A stretch of DNA of 35,117 bases from Flavobacteriales bacterium (lineage in GTDB: Bacteria > Bacteroidota > Bacteroidia > UBA10329), in contig JAIPBJ010000027.1 in assembly GCA_021739625.1 (NCBI GenBank), positions 1 to 35,117 of the forward strand, written 5' to 3'. Positions 23,254 to 33,200 of the stretch are shown in pieces (the first letter of the stretch is position 1; every line of letters starts with the position of its first letter). The notes below the pieces were generated by a model, which searched no databases, was not told the DNA's origin, and was given only the letters and a program-made list of their open reading frames with translations. The position numbers and the translations under genes were made by a program.

Positions 23254-25959
23254 ATGGAAAGCAGACTATGGACGGACACGCGTCCGGCATACAGGAGACC
23301 GATCGTTGCACTTTATATGCTGTTGTTCGCGCTGCTGCTGTGGGCGGTGGCATCGGTCACGGTCAATTCATCGGTGCTCATCGGGCGCTATGATACCATC
23401 AGCCGCGTTTCGACCAGAAAGCTGTCGCTGCTCAACGGACTGCACAGGAGCGCGGCCTACATTCAGGTGGCCACATTGCGCCATCTGATGGCCGAGGACA
23501 GCCTGGCCAAGGTGCGCGAACGCATCATTATCGACACCGAGTTCGCAAAGAACTCAGAAACGATAGCCGAGATCGGTAAATTGATCAGCGATTCGGCCGA
23601 GCGCGTCCACTTCCATACCATCCTTGTGAGCCGGGCGGCCAACACTGCGGCCCGCGATAGCCTGCTCGCCATCAGTAGGAATGACGGGCCCAAGGCCATG
23701 TTCTATCACAACACCGTTCAATATGCACTGTTCGAGAGTTGGCAGAACGCGGTGGCCGAGCTCGACCACCACATCGAATCGGAGGCCGCGCTACAGATGG
23801 ACGAGGCCCAGATGGTGGCGGCCCGCACCGTGAGGCGCATCACCGTGATGCTTGCGCTGTTCGCCATCCTGCTGGTCATGTCGGGCATCCTCATCCGCCT
23901 CTCGGTGCGCAGAATGAGCCTCCTCAACAACAGGAACGCCAATTACATCAGGGCAATAGACCAGACCCTGCTGGTCAACACCACCGATGCCAAGGGATAC
24001 ATCGTCCATGCCAACGACCATTTTCTGGAGATGACCGGCTATTCGCTCAGCGAGCTCATGGGGCAGAATCCACGGATGTTCAATTCGGGGCTTCACAGCG
24101 AGGAATTCTTCAGAGGCCTTTGGCAGCAGGTGCTGGCAGGCAATATCTGGAAGGGGTTGATGAGGAACAGGATGAAGGACGGCTCGTTCCGCTGGTTGGA
24201 CACCACCATTGTGCCGTTCATGGACGAGGACGGGCAACCGGAGGAGTTCGTGGTGCTGCGGCACGACATCACCGCCCGCATCGAGGCCAGAGAAGCACTG
24301 GCCAAGGAGCGCGAGCATTTCCGCATCCTGCTTCTGAGCATTGGCGATGCGGTGATAGCCACCGACCTTGAAGGCAGGGTGACGATGGTCAACCCTGTGG
24401 CCGAGGCGCTCATCGGATGGAAGGAGGAGGACGCGGTGGGCCGCCCGCTCACCGAGGTCTATGACACGGTGCATCAGGTGACGCGCGAAAAGCTGCCCAG
24501 CTCGGTCGATGTGGTGCTGAGCACTGCGCGGGTCGTACACCTGTCCAACAACACCACCCTCATCGCCAAGGACGGCAGCGAGTACATCATATCGAGCAAT
24601 GGTGCCCCCATCATAGACAATGAGGGCAAATTGCAGGGCGCCATCCTTGTATTCAGGGACGAGACCGAGAAACACTTCGCGCAGCAGCAGCTCGAAGAGA
24701 GCGAAAAACAGTACAGGGGCATCATCGAGGGCAGCGGTGAAATGATATGCCGCATCGCGGCCACAGGGCATTTCCTGCTCACCAATCCCGCCTTCAGGGC
24801 CCAGTTCGGTTATGCACCGGATGAATTGGAATGCATGACCTTCTGGGACATCGTGGCCGAAGAATCACAGCCCGCATGCACCGTGAAGTTCGCCAAAGTG
24901 CTTGCAGGCGAATCCTTGGGCTCAAACGATGCAGTGCTCATCACAAAGCAGGGCGACCGCGTGGAAGTCTCCAGCAATGCTTCGCCCATGACCGAGCATG
25001 GCACCACGGTCGGGGCCATGCTGTTCATGCGCAACGTTACCCTGCGCAGACAGGCCGAGCGGGCCATTCTCAACGCCAAGCAGGGGCTCGAGGATGCGGT
25101 GGAACAGCGCACCATGGAACTCAACAGCATCAACGGCAAACTTGAGCAGGAAATGGCGCTGCGCACCGAAACGATGGAAAAGCTGGGCAGACTGCACACC
25201 GGGGTCATCGACAGCATCAACTATGCGAAACGCATTCAGAACGCCATGCTGCCATCGCTCACCAAGTTCAGGGCGGTCTGTCCCGATTCATTCGTGCTCC
25301 ACAGACCGCAGGCCATTGTGAGTGGCGATTTCCTATGGTGGAAACGGTCGGGGCCAATGCTGGTCGCGGCCGCAGTGGACTGCACAGGCCATGGCGTGCC
25401 GGGCGCACTCATGTCGGTCATCGCCACCGACCTGCTCGACAGGGTGGTGCAGGAACATATCAACGCCCGGCCTGACGAGATCCTCAGCATGTTGGACAGG
25501 GAACTGATCGACATGCTTTCGGTGAACAGAAAGTCTGATTGGATCGGTGACGGGATGGATGTGGCCCTCTGCATGATCGACCACGCGAGCAACACCATCC
25601 TGTTCTCAGGGGCCTATCGGCCGCTGCTCGTGGCCGATGGTAGGGGAGCGATCGTGGAGTACCGTGGCAGCACCTCCTCCATCGGTGGTGCCACTTCAGG
25701 ATATGCGAAGAACTTCACTTCCGTCACCGTCCCGATCACCGAAGGCATGGTGGTCTATATGGGGTCTGATGGCTATCAGTCGCAGTTCGGAGGCCCACAC
25801 GACAGGAAGTTCGGCAAGGCCCGCCTGCGCGATCTGCTGTGCCAAGTGAGCATACTGCCCATGCCCGAGCAGCGCCACGTCATTGAGAACACCCTGCTCG
25901 CTTGGCAGGGCGACAAGGACCTCACCGATGACATCATGCTCATCGGCATCAGGTTCTGA
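23254..25959 (+). CDS. Membrane PAS-domain sensor with SpoIIE/PP2C phosphatase output
   Basis: This is a 901-residue signalling protein. A membrane segment (about 17-36), a periplasmic helical region (about 37-195) and a second membrane segment (about 196-215) form the sensor. Three PAS domains follow, at about 230-345 ('MTGYSLSELMGQNPRMFNSG'), 352-470 and 485-598. Next come a coiled coil (about 600-650), the lead-in 'VIDSINYAKRIQNAMLPS', and a SpoIIE-type PP2C phosphatase domain (about 665-901). The likely metal ligands are Asp692 in 'VSGDFLWW', Asp709 in 'VDCTGHGVPGALMS' and the Asp pair in the C-terminal 'LTDDIMLIGIRF'. It probably dephosphorylates an anti-sigma-factor antagonist or a similar partner in response to an envelope or redox signal. 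No partner gene is adjacent. AGGAA lies just before the ATG. Confidence 0.92.
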   Translation: MESRLWTDTRPAYRRPIVALYMLLFALLLWAVASVTVNSSVLIGRYDTISRVSTRKLSLLNGLHRSAAYIQVATLRHLMAEDSLAKVRERIIIDTEFAKNSETIAEIGKLISDSAERVHFHTILVSRAANTAARDSLLAISRNDGPKAMFYHNTVQYALFESWQNAVAELDHHIESEAALQMDEAQMVAARTVRRITVMLALFAILLVMSGILIRLSVRRMSLLNNRNANYIRAIDQTLLVNTTDAKGYIVHANDHFLEMTGYSLSELMGQNPRMFNSGLHSEEFFRGLWQQVLAGNIWKGLMRNRMKDGSFRWLDTTIVPFMDEDGQPEEFVVLRHDITARIEAREALAKEREHFRILLLSIGDAVIATDLEGRVTMVNPVAEALIGWKEEDAVGRPLTEVYDTVHQVTREKLPSSVDVVLSTARVVHLSNNTTLIAKDGSEYIISSNGAPIIDNEGKLQGAILVFRDETEKHFAQQQLEESEKQYRGIIEGSGEMICRIAATGHFLLTNPAFRAQFGYAPDELECMTFWDIVAEESQPACTVKFAKVLAGESLGSNDAVLITKQGDRVEVSSNASPMTEHGTTVGAMLFMRNVTLRRQAERAILNAKQGLEDAVEQRTMELNSINGKLEQEMALRTETMEKLGRLHTGVIDSINYAKRIQNAMLPSLTKFRAVCPDSFVLHRPQAIVSGDFLWWKRSGPMLVAAAVDCTGHGVPGALMSVIATDLLDRVVQEHINARPDEILSMLDRELIDMLSVNRKSDWIGDGMDVALCMIDHASNTILFSGAYRPLLVADGRGAIVEYRGSTSSIGGATSGYAKNFTSVTVPITEGMVVYMGSDGYQSQFGGPHDRKFGKARLRDLLCQVSILPMPEQRHVIENTLLAWQGDKDLTDDIMLIGIRF

Positions 25960-26004
25960 TGCTAACTGCGTCACAGGTAGTGGGGATCCAATCGTCCGAC
26001 CGCT

Positions 26005-26583
26005 TCAATGCGACCCGAAAAGCCCGGCAAACCCCATGAAACCGAGCGATATGATGCCCGCAATGATGAGGTTGAGCGCAGTGCCCTGCACCATCTTGGG
26101 AATGTTGAGGATGCGGGTCTCCTCGCGCACTGCCGCCAGCAGCACCAGTGCAATGGTGACACCCCCGCCAGCCCCCAGCGCATAGACCATTCCTTCAACG
26201 AATCCATAGCCCTTGTTGGTCGTGAAAAGGGCAAGGCCCAGAATGGCGCAGTTGGTGGTGATGAGCGGCAGGAAGATGCCCAATGCCTTGAACAGGTCGG
26301 GACTGAGCTTCTTGATGGCCATCTCCACGAATTGCACCGCACTGGCAATGACGATGATGAAACTGATGAGGCGCAGATAGGGCGCATGGATCAGCACCCA
26401 GGTGTTGAGCACGTAGGCCGCCACCGCAGTGATCATCATCACGAAGATGTTGGCAAGCCCAAGGCGGAAGGCCGTTTCCAGCTTCTGGGTCACGCCCAGA
26501 AAAGGGCAGAGGCCCAAGAACATCGACAGGGTGAAGTTGTTCACCAACAGCGCAGAGATGAATATCCAGACCAGCTCGTTCAT
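26005..26583 (-). CDS. rnfA: Rnf electron-transport complex subunit A
   Basis: This 192-residue inner-membrane subunit of the Rnf (ferredoxin:NAD+ oxidoreductase, ion-pumping) complex has about six transmembrane helices. Signature stretches are 'NNFTLSMFLGLCPFLGVT', 'LISFIIVIASAVQFVEM' and 'LPLITTNCAILGLALF'; the cysteines at about 25 and 112 are those thought to hold an iron-sulfur centre between RnfA and RnfE. The ATG at 26583 overlaps the rnfE stop (ATGA). A longer frame to 26691 lies within rnfE and was not used. It is the last gene of the operon. No hairpin terminator is visible in the 45 bases before the convergent phosphatase gene. Confidence 0.93.
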   Translation of the reverse strand: MNELVWIFISALLVNNFTLSMFLGLCPFLGVTQKLETAFRLGLANIFVMMITAVAAYVLNTWVLIHAPYLRLISFIIVIASAVQFVEMAIKKLSPDLFKALGIFLPLITTNCAILGLALFTTNKGYGFVEGMVYALGAGGGVTIALVLLAAVREETRILNIPKMVQGTALNLIIAGIISLGFMGFAGLFGSH

Positions 26584-27215
26584 GACGGTTGTTGGGTTCT
26601 GAGTTTCCTGCGCTGTTCCACCCAACTGAAGATCAGCAGCAGGAATCCCAAGGTGAAAAAGCCACCGGGAGGCAGTATCATGATGATCCACGGTTCATAG
26701 CCCGCACCGAACAGGTCGATACCGAATAGCGAACCATTGCCAAGCACCTCTCTGATGCCGCCAAGGCTCAGCAGGGCGAAGGTGAATCCCAGACCCATGC
26801 CCGTGGCATCGGCAACGGCAAGGCCAATGGGATGCTTACTTGCAAACGCCTCCTGCCGTCCGAGTATGAGGCAGTTCACAACGATCAGGGCGATGAATGC
26901 CCCCAGTTCCTTGTGAATGGCCGGGAGAAAGGCCTCCAATGTGAAATCGACAGCCGTAACGAAAGTGGCGATGATGACGATGTAGGTGGTGATGCGCACA
27001 GGCTTCGGAATCACATTGCGCAGCAGCGAGACCAGCGCGCAAGAACCGATGAGCACGAAGGTCGATGCCAGCCCCATGGCAATGCCGTTGATGGCACTGT
27101 TGGTAACCGCAAGCGATGGGCACATGCCCAGCACGGCCACAAACACAGGGTTCTCCTTCCACAGTCCCTTGAGAAACTCTTTGCCCATTACAGGACTGTC
27201 GTTGCTATCGGCCAT
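26580..27215 (-). CDS. rnfE: Rnf electron-transport complex subunit E
   Basis: This 211-residue inner-membrane subunit is homologous to RnfA but of inverted topology. It shows 'ENPVFVAVLGMCPSLAVTNSAINGIAMG', 'PKPVRITTYIVIIATFVT', 'FIALIVVNCLILGRQEAFA' and 'DATGMGLGFTFALLSLGGIREVLG'. The cysteines in 'LGMCPSLA' and 'VVNCLILG' are the counterparts of the RnfA pair. Its start is four bases after rnfG, and its stop overlaps rnfA. The hydrophilic C-terminus (VEQRRKLRTQQPS) is short. Confidence 0.93.
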   Translation of the reverse strand: MADSNDSPVMGKEFLKGLWKENPVFVAVLGMCPSLAVTNSAINGIAMGLASTFVLIGSCALVSLLRNVIPKPVRITTYIVIIATFVTAVDFTLEAFLPAIHKELGAFIALIVVNCLILGRQEAFASKHPIGLAVADATGMGLGFTFALLSLGGIREVLGNGSLFGIDLFGAGYEPWIIMILPPGGFFTLGFLLLIFSWVEQRRKLRTQQPS

Positions 27216-27219
27216 GTTC

Positions 27220-27885
27220 CTATGGATTGACGGGTGAGGGATTTGCTGTCAGGTACCTGTCGATGGGGGCCTTCCATTTCTCCATCGATCTGTTCAACAG
27301 TTTCACAACAGTCTTGGACGAGATGGTGGCACCCGTGATCGCATCCACCTCGTTGGGCTGCTGCTTGGCGCCATTCTTCACCAGCACGATCTCCGGTTCC
27401 ACGGCCAGCGCTGTGAAATTGGCCACAAAGGCCGTATTCTTGAAGATCTTGTCGCCAAGTCCGGGCGTCTCCTTACAGTCCAGCACCTGATAGCCGATGA
27501 TGCGCCTGTTCACTGCGTCATAGCCGTAAAGCACACCGATGATGTCCTGAAACCCCGACTCCTTGCCGCTGATGGCGAATCCGGTCATCGCGTTCTGGTC
27601 ATTCAGGCCCAGGAACACCGATTCTTCTCCGGCCTTGTCGGCTTCGGTCAGTTCCCCGTTCTCAAGCACCAGGGTCTTGAAGGTGGTGGTGCCGGGCAGC
27701 ACCGTGAAAATGGCCTCGCGCATGGCATCGGCCTTGTTCTGTTCGATGATGGGCTTGGTGAACAGATAGACGCTCACCAGTATGAGCCCCGAAACAAAGC
27801 CCGCAAAGCTGAGCGTTCCTATCAGTTTGAAGGAACTGGGTTCCACCTCCTGCTCAGGGTCGATATGTGTCTGTTGCTCGCTCAC
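27220..27885 (-). CDS. rnfG: Rnf electron-transport complex subunit G
   Basis: This 221-residue membrane-anchored flavoprotein has one N-terminal transmembrane segment (about 21-43). The FMN is expected to be bound covalently to Thr187 in the motif 'DAITGATISS'. 'DCKETPGLGDKI' (about 136-147) is also typical. The start is GTG at 27885, overlapping the rnfD stop as GTGA; the open frame reaching 28230 lies inside rnfD and is not used. The N-terminal 20 residues before the membrane segment are polar and acidic (EQEVEPSS). Confidence 0.92.
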   Translation of the reverse strand: MSEQQTHIDPEQEVEPSSFKLIGTLSFAGFVSGLILVSVYLFTKPIIEQNKADAMREAIFTVLPGTTTFKTLVLENGELTEADKAGEESVFLGLNDQNAMTGFAISGKESGFQDIIGVLYGYDAVNRRIIGYQVLDCKETPGLGDKIFKNTAFVANFTALAVEPEIVLVKNGAKQQPNEVDAITGATISSKTVVKLLNRSMEKWKAPIDRYLTANPSPVNP

Positions 27886-28886
27886 TTGTATCCGTAGGGT
27901 TTGATCTTTGTGAATCGGTTGATGATCGGTGTGCATGAGTTCATCAGCAGAACCGCATACATCACCCCTTCGGGCAAGCCTCCCCAAAGTCTTATGAGCA
28001 CCACGAAGAACCCTATGCCGAAACCATAGATCCATAGTCCTCGGGGCGTGATGGGCGAGGTGACAAGGTCGGTGGCCATATAGACCGTTCCCAATAGCAG
28101 CCCTCCCGACAGCACCATGAACAGGGGCGATGGATAGGCCTTGCTGTCCATAAGCCAGAAGATACCTGAGAAAACGATCACTGTGAGCAGAATGGACAGT
28201 GGAATGCGCCAGTTGATCAACTTGCGCCAAACGAGGTACAGTCCGGCCAGCAGGAACAGGATGGCACTTGTTTCTCCCAGCGAACCGCCTACGTTGCCCC
28301 AGAGCAGATCGGTGTAATCGGTGGCCAGCTTCTCAAACTTCATCTGCGCCAGCGGAGTGGCCGAACTGACCGCATCCACATTGTGCCCTTGAAAGAAAGG
28401 CAATGCCGCATTGGTGCCTCTGAAAGAAAGATACTGCCCGTCAGGTGCAGACCAAGTGGTGATGGCCGATGGGAATGCGGCCTGCAGGAACGCTCGGCCC
28501 AGCAATGCGGGATTGAAAACGTTCTGTCCAAGTCCGCCCCAGATGAGCTTGCCCATGCCAATGGCCACGACACTGCCAAGGAAGGCCATCCACAGCGGGA
28601 ATCCCGGAGGAAGGCAAAGGGCCAACAGAATGCCGGTGATCAGGGCACTGCCGTCCTTGAGCGATGCGCCCTTGCTGCCCGATGTGCTGAAAACGTATTC
28701 GGTGGAGACACACCCCGCAATCGTGGCAGCGATGACGCCCAAAGCACCGAGCCCGAAAAAATAGTAGGCCGCCCCGACCATCGGCATCAACGAGATCACC
28801 ACTTCCCACATGATGCGCGGGGTGGTGTCGCTACCGTGCAGGTATGGCGATGTGGAAACGGTTATCCGCTTGGTCTCCGGTCTCAT
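27882..28886 (-). CDS. rnfD: Rnf electron-transport complex subunit D
   Basis: This 334-residue inner-membrane subunit has about eight to ten transmembrane helices. It shows 'VSTSPYLHG', 'GSALITGILLALCLPP', 'LGQNVFNPALLGRAFL' and 'GTVYMATDLVTSPITPRG', all family hallmarks. The FMN-linked threonine is predicted to be Thr177 in 'SSATPLAQ'; the usual Gly before Ala-Thr is Ser here, a minor change. Its ATG overlaps the rnfC stop (ATGA), and its stop overlaps the rnfG GTG start. Confidence 0.93.
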   Translation of the reverse strand: MRPETKRITVSTSPYLHGSDTTPRIMWEVVISLMPMVGAAYYFFGLGALGVIAATIAGCVSTEYVFSTSGSKGASLKDGSALITGILLALCLPPGFPLWMAFLGSVVAIGMGKLIWGGLGQNVFNPALLGRAFLQAAFPSAITTWSAPDGQYLSFRGTNAALPFFQGHNVDAVSSATPLAQMKFEKLATDYTDLLWGNVGGSLGETSAILFLLAGLYLVWRKLINWRIPLSILLTVIVFSGIFWLMDSKAYPSPLFMVLSGGLLLGTVYMATDLVTSPITPRGLWIYGFGIGFFVVLIRLWGGLPEGVMYAVLLMNSCTPIINRFTKIKPYGYK

Positions 28887-30235
28887 GCTGCCTTTGCTTT
28901 TTCTCTTGCCATACGCTCGCGCAACAGTCCTTTACTGACCCGGAAACTCTGCACCAACGGAATGGCCGATGGGCAGACAAAGGAACAGCTTCCACACTCG
29001 AAACAGTCGAACAGGTGGTTCTCCTCCATTTCTTCCCACAGCCCTTTCTTGGCCAGAAGGCCCAGCAGTGAAGGATTGAGATGGATGGGACAGGCATCCA
29101 CACACTTTCCGCAGCGGATGCAGCTGTACTCGTCCAACGACCGCACCTCTTTGTCGGTGAGGATCAGAATGCCAGAGGTGCCTTTCACCACAGGGATGTT
29201 CAGTGATTTCTGCACCATGCCCATCATAGGGCCGCCCAAAAGGATCCGGCAGGCGTCATCCTTAAGTCCACCACAGAAATCCACCACCTCGCGCATCGAT
29301 GTTCCGATGGGCACCAGCAGGTTCGATGGCCTGTTGATGGCCGTCCCGGTCACAGTCACCACCCGCTCCACCAATGGAATGCCTTTGCGGAACCAATGGC
29401 TGAGGGCGGCAATGGTGCTGATGTTGGACACCAAGGCCTCCATGTCGAGCGGCAGTTTGCCCGATGGCACCTCTTTGCCCAGTATGGCGGTCAGGAGCAT
29501 CTTCTCTGCGCCCTGCGGATACTTGACCTTCAGCGAAACGACCTCTGCGGGCAGTGCCGTGGCTGCAATCTTCCTTGTCATCTCTGCAATTGCATCGGGC
29601 TTGTTGGCCTCAATGCCGATGAAGATCTTCTCTGCCCTGATGTGATGCTGAAGAATGGCGATGCCGTCCACAATGGCATCGGCCTGCTCCACCATGGTGC
29701 GGTGGTCTGAGGTAAGAAAAGGCTCGCACTCACAGCCGTTGAGCATGATGTAGCGGCAGGTCTTTCCTTCGGGTATGGCAAATTTCACGTGTGCAGGGAA
29801 TGCGGCCCCGCCCAGACCGACAATACCGGCCTGCTGCACCGATGAGACGAATTCCTTGACGGTCATCTCCTCGGGCGCCTTTGGAGGTGTAAGATGGAAC
29901 TGTTGGGTGGAGAAGGCGTCAGTTCTGATCCTGATGGCAGGTGCCATCTGACCTGATGGGGTCTCCGTCAGTTCTATGCCGGTGACGACACCATCGACTG
30001 GCGCGTGCATGGCCACCGAAACGAATCCACCTGCCTCGGCAATCATCTGTCCGCGCTTCACCACATCGCCTTTCTTGACGATGGGCTTGCATGGTGCCCC
30101 AATGTGCTGGCTCAACGGAAGCACATATTCTTCCACAAAAGGCATCCGCTCGATGGGGCACGAGGAGGTGAACTCCTTGTACTCCTCGGGGTGAATCCCG
30201 TGACTGAAAGTCATATTGCTGTCAATGCCTAACAT
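28883..30235 (-). CDS. rnfC: Rnf electron-transport complex subunit C
   Basis: This 450-residue peripheral subunit is the NADH/NAD+-reactive part of Rnf, with FMN and iron-sulfur centres. 'GLGGAAFPAHVK' (about 140-150) and 'NGCECEPFLTSDHR' belong to the FMN/NADH-binding domain. Two [4Fe-4S] motifs lie at Cys372/375/378/382 ('CIRCGKCVDACP') and Cys411/414/417/421 ('CFECGSCSFVCP'). The ATG at 30235 is preferred because GGAG lies five bases upstream; an ATG seven codons later is the alternative. It follows the PFOR-like gene by 37 bases and overlaps rnfD. Confidence 0.93.
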   Translation of the reverse strand: MLGIDSNMTFSHGIHPEEYKEFTSSCPIERMPFVEEYVLPLSQHIGAPCKPIVKKGDVVKRGQMIAEAGGFVSVAMHAPVDGVVTGIELTETPSGQMAPAIRIRTDAFSTQQFHLTPPKAPEEMTVKEFVSSVQQAGIVGLGGAAFPAHVKFAIPEGKTCRYIMLNGCECEPFLTSDHRTMVEQADAIVDGIAILQHHIRAEKIFIGIEANKPDAIAEMTRKIAATALPAEVVSLKVKYPQGAEKMLLTAILGKEVPSGKLPLDMEALVSNISTIAALSHWFRKGIPLVERVVTVTGTAINRPSNLLVPIGTSMREVVDFCGGLKDDACRILLGGPMMGMVQKSLNIPVVKGTSGILILTDKEVRSLDEYSCIRCGKCVDACPIHLNPSLLGLLAKKGLWEEMEENHLFDCFECGSCSFVCPSAIPLVQSFRVSKGLLRERMAREKAKAA

Positions 30236-30272
30236 GAGTGCTCCATTAGCGAGGTCCTCAACTTTTCTCCCA

Positions 30273-33200
30273 TTATCTGGCCGCTGCCATTTTCATCAAC
30301 TTCTCTTTGAGCTGCGCCCGTACCTTTTCCAAATGGGCTGCTTCTGCATTCTTCATGCTTTCGGCATGGAGAGTAGTCAATTTCTCCTGTTCGGCCTCAT
30401 ATTTTATACTCAGTTCGCGCTCTGCCGTGGCATAGACCTTCTCTGGGAATTCTGCCAGCGTGCCAGCAATCTCACGCACTGTCATCCATGCTTTGAGGGC
30501 AGCCTCGGTTTCACCCACGATAGCGGCCGGAACAGTATGATGCTGCAGTTCGCCCTTGGAACCGGTGCGGACGATCACGGGCACCTTGCCTTTGCGTTCT
30601 GCGCTCTGCAATCTTATGAACTGCGCCACGTGCATCGGTTCGCCCATCGCCTCGTTCCATAATGTGAAGGACGACTTCCGGTTCTGCCCCGTATAGGCCC
30701 AATCTGCGTAGGTGACCTTATATGCCATCACCTTTTCCTGACCATCCTCCATGTAGCTCAGTTCGCTGACGCACCATTCAGCGTCTGACGAAGGATTGAC
30801 ATCGATGCTCATTTTCGGGAACAGCAGTGTGCTTTCCCTGTTCGGGCTGTAATCGAATTGGATATATGCGCGGCTGTTGGATGCCAAGGAGTGAAGCAGT
30901 TGCATGTTGCCGTGCTCTCCGTCAGGGGTCAACAGCCGTATCACCGAACTGTCGCAGTTTCCCAATGCGCTCACCAGTCCATCGAACAGATGGTCGGGAT
31001 CGGCCAACGAGCCTTGGATCACCCGCACATTGCGTAGGGCAATGAATGGTATGAGGGCCATGGCATCGTGCATCATGTCGGCAATGGCGGTGTGTTCTGG
31101 CGGGTTGACATTGTCCAGCAGGATCACTTTTATGGGCAGCCCTTCGGCCAGCAACTGAGCAAGTGTGTTGGCACCATTGCTCTGTAAAAGTGATTTCCTC
31201 GCAATGAGCAGCATGGGAGGAACGAACGTCCGTTCCTGATCACTGAGGTCGGCCCACGAGAGGTCTGCGATCGCATGGTCGTGATGCGCGGGATTGTATT
31301 TGCCTGTTTCTTCCAACGTGGCCCTGCGCAGCACTTTGATGTTCTCCAGAACATGGCGCAGATGGCCCTGTATCAGCCCTTTCGCCATTTCGGCCGATGA
31401 GCCATCAAAGCAGAGGACAGGAACAGTGAAACAGTTGTCGGGGAAAGTTGCCAGTTCGGCCAATGAGGAATCAAGGGCAATGCAATAGCGGGCCCGTCCT
31501 GTTCCTGTGGCCCCCGACACGATCAGGTCTTTGAGGTCGTGCAGTTCCTTGATGATGTCTGATTTCCTTGAGAGTGAGGCCCTGTCCAGCAATCGTAGAT
31601 GGCGGGCATCGCTCTGGCTCTCTAAAATCTCATCGATGGACACCTTGGCAGTGGTGATCCTGTCAAGCGCACTGCCCAATCCGTTGTCAATCGCTCCGGG
31701 AAGTGCATCGCTGAGCTGTTTCTTCAGATTGGCAGCGATATTCTCAATCTTCTCCCCGATCACCTTTTCCATGGCCTTGAAACCGGGCTGCACCATCGCC
31801 TCGGCCACCGCAGCGACCGTATGGATCATCGCCTTTTCAGATACCCGCGTGTTGGCAGTTGCACCGGTCATGGACATGTAGAAATTCCTGCTCAGCATCA
31901 GGGCTGCCAACGATGGATATTGCCGATCGGCCATTAGCCGCTGAATGGTCTCGGAAGAAGTGTCCGGCAATTGCTCCCAAAGAGCAAACTGCTTTTGAAG
32001 GGATGCATGCTGCTCCTCATTCTCATCGGCCATGCTCAGAGCACCATCGGGGCACACGGACGCGCAGATGCCGCATCCCACACATGCGCTCGGGTCAATG
32101 GCAAGGCTGAAAAGCTCCTTTGCCCCATCATTGAAGAATGTGCCGTTGGCCACCACCTGAAAATCTCCGATGGCCGCTGCAATGGCTTTGAACTCGGCTT
32201 TGAAGGCATCTGCCTTTTCTGCCTGAGGTTTCACCTGTTCCAGCAATTGGTCGAATGCCGGGGTAAGGATCTCACGGAGCATCAGCGAGGAATTCCCAGC
32301 ATTGACGATGGCAGGGATGACCTTGTTGGCCGTCTTGGCAAGATTCTTCACCTGTGGGAACAGTTGAGTGATGTTAACACCGTTGGCCTGTGCCTTTGCT
32401 ATGCCCGACTTGAGAATGGCCTCCATGTCCAACGCCACAGGCGGAATGGCCGCATGTGGGCAGTGAACAAAGCAGTCCCCACATCCTGTGCATTTGGAAC
32501 TGTCGAGCACCGGCACCGATTTCCGCGCCTCAACTGAATGACCGAGACCTGCCGATGCAGAAGGCATTGAAGGGGTGGACTGAAATGGGTCGGCAGTCCA
32601 ATCGGCACTGTCGGTGCCATAGAAAGGGGCCGTGTTGTCGAAGAAGTTGGACAGACGGGAATGGATCGGCCCCTGATTCTTGAACCTCCGCAACGACAAT
32701 GGAATAAATGCGGGAGGAGCAATGGCAGTGCCGTTGGTCGTAGGGTTAGGCACCAACGCCCCGCGATCGGCAAGCTGCGGATAGTCCCGTTTGATGGTCT
32801 GAAAGACCGATTGCCTTTTCGGGAACTCCGAACTTTCGTTGATGTGAGGAATATCGAGAAGGAAATGGTCGGCCTTCAGCTCATTGCGCTCAATACGACC
32901 AATGAAATCCTGAAGATTTGCCGATGCAGGCGAATGGGCATATTGTGCTGAACGGAGCTGCACAGGTCGGCCAGCAAATGTTTCGCACAGCCTTGGGAAC
33001 AATGTGCAGTGCTCATCGGTCAGCTGCTCCACCACCGCAATGCTACTGGCCTTTCCGCATCCGGTCATCAATGTTGAAGGCACGGGATGGTACTGTTTGA
33101 GCAGAACAGCACCAAGCTTGGACCTGCCTTTCAACGTGGCTGTCAGATTGAAAACGTGCCTGTTGTCGCTGAAGATGATCAGGTCTGCCCGATCGGCATC

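Noticed and set aside
28383-29645. Plus-strand open frame of 420 codons opposite rnfD and rnfC
   Set aside because: It crosses two well-supported Rnf genes on the other strand, and its composition is that of an antisense frame.
26005-30235. Na+-translocating NADH:quinone oxidoreductase (Nqr) operon
   Set aside because: A gene for the polyferredoxin RnfB and an RnfC with two [4Fe-4S] motifs are present, and there is no NqrF-type flavodoxin reductase, so Rnf is the better call.
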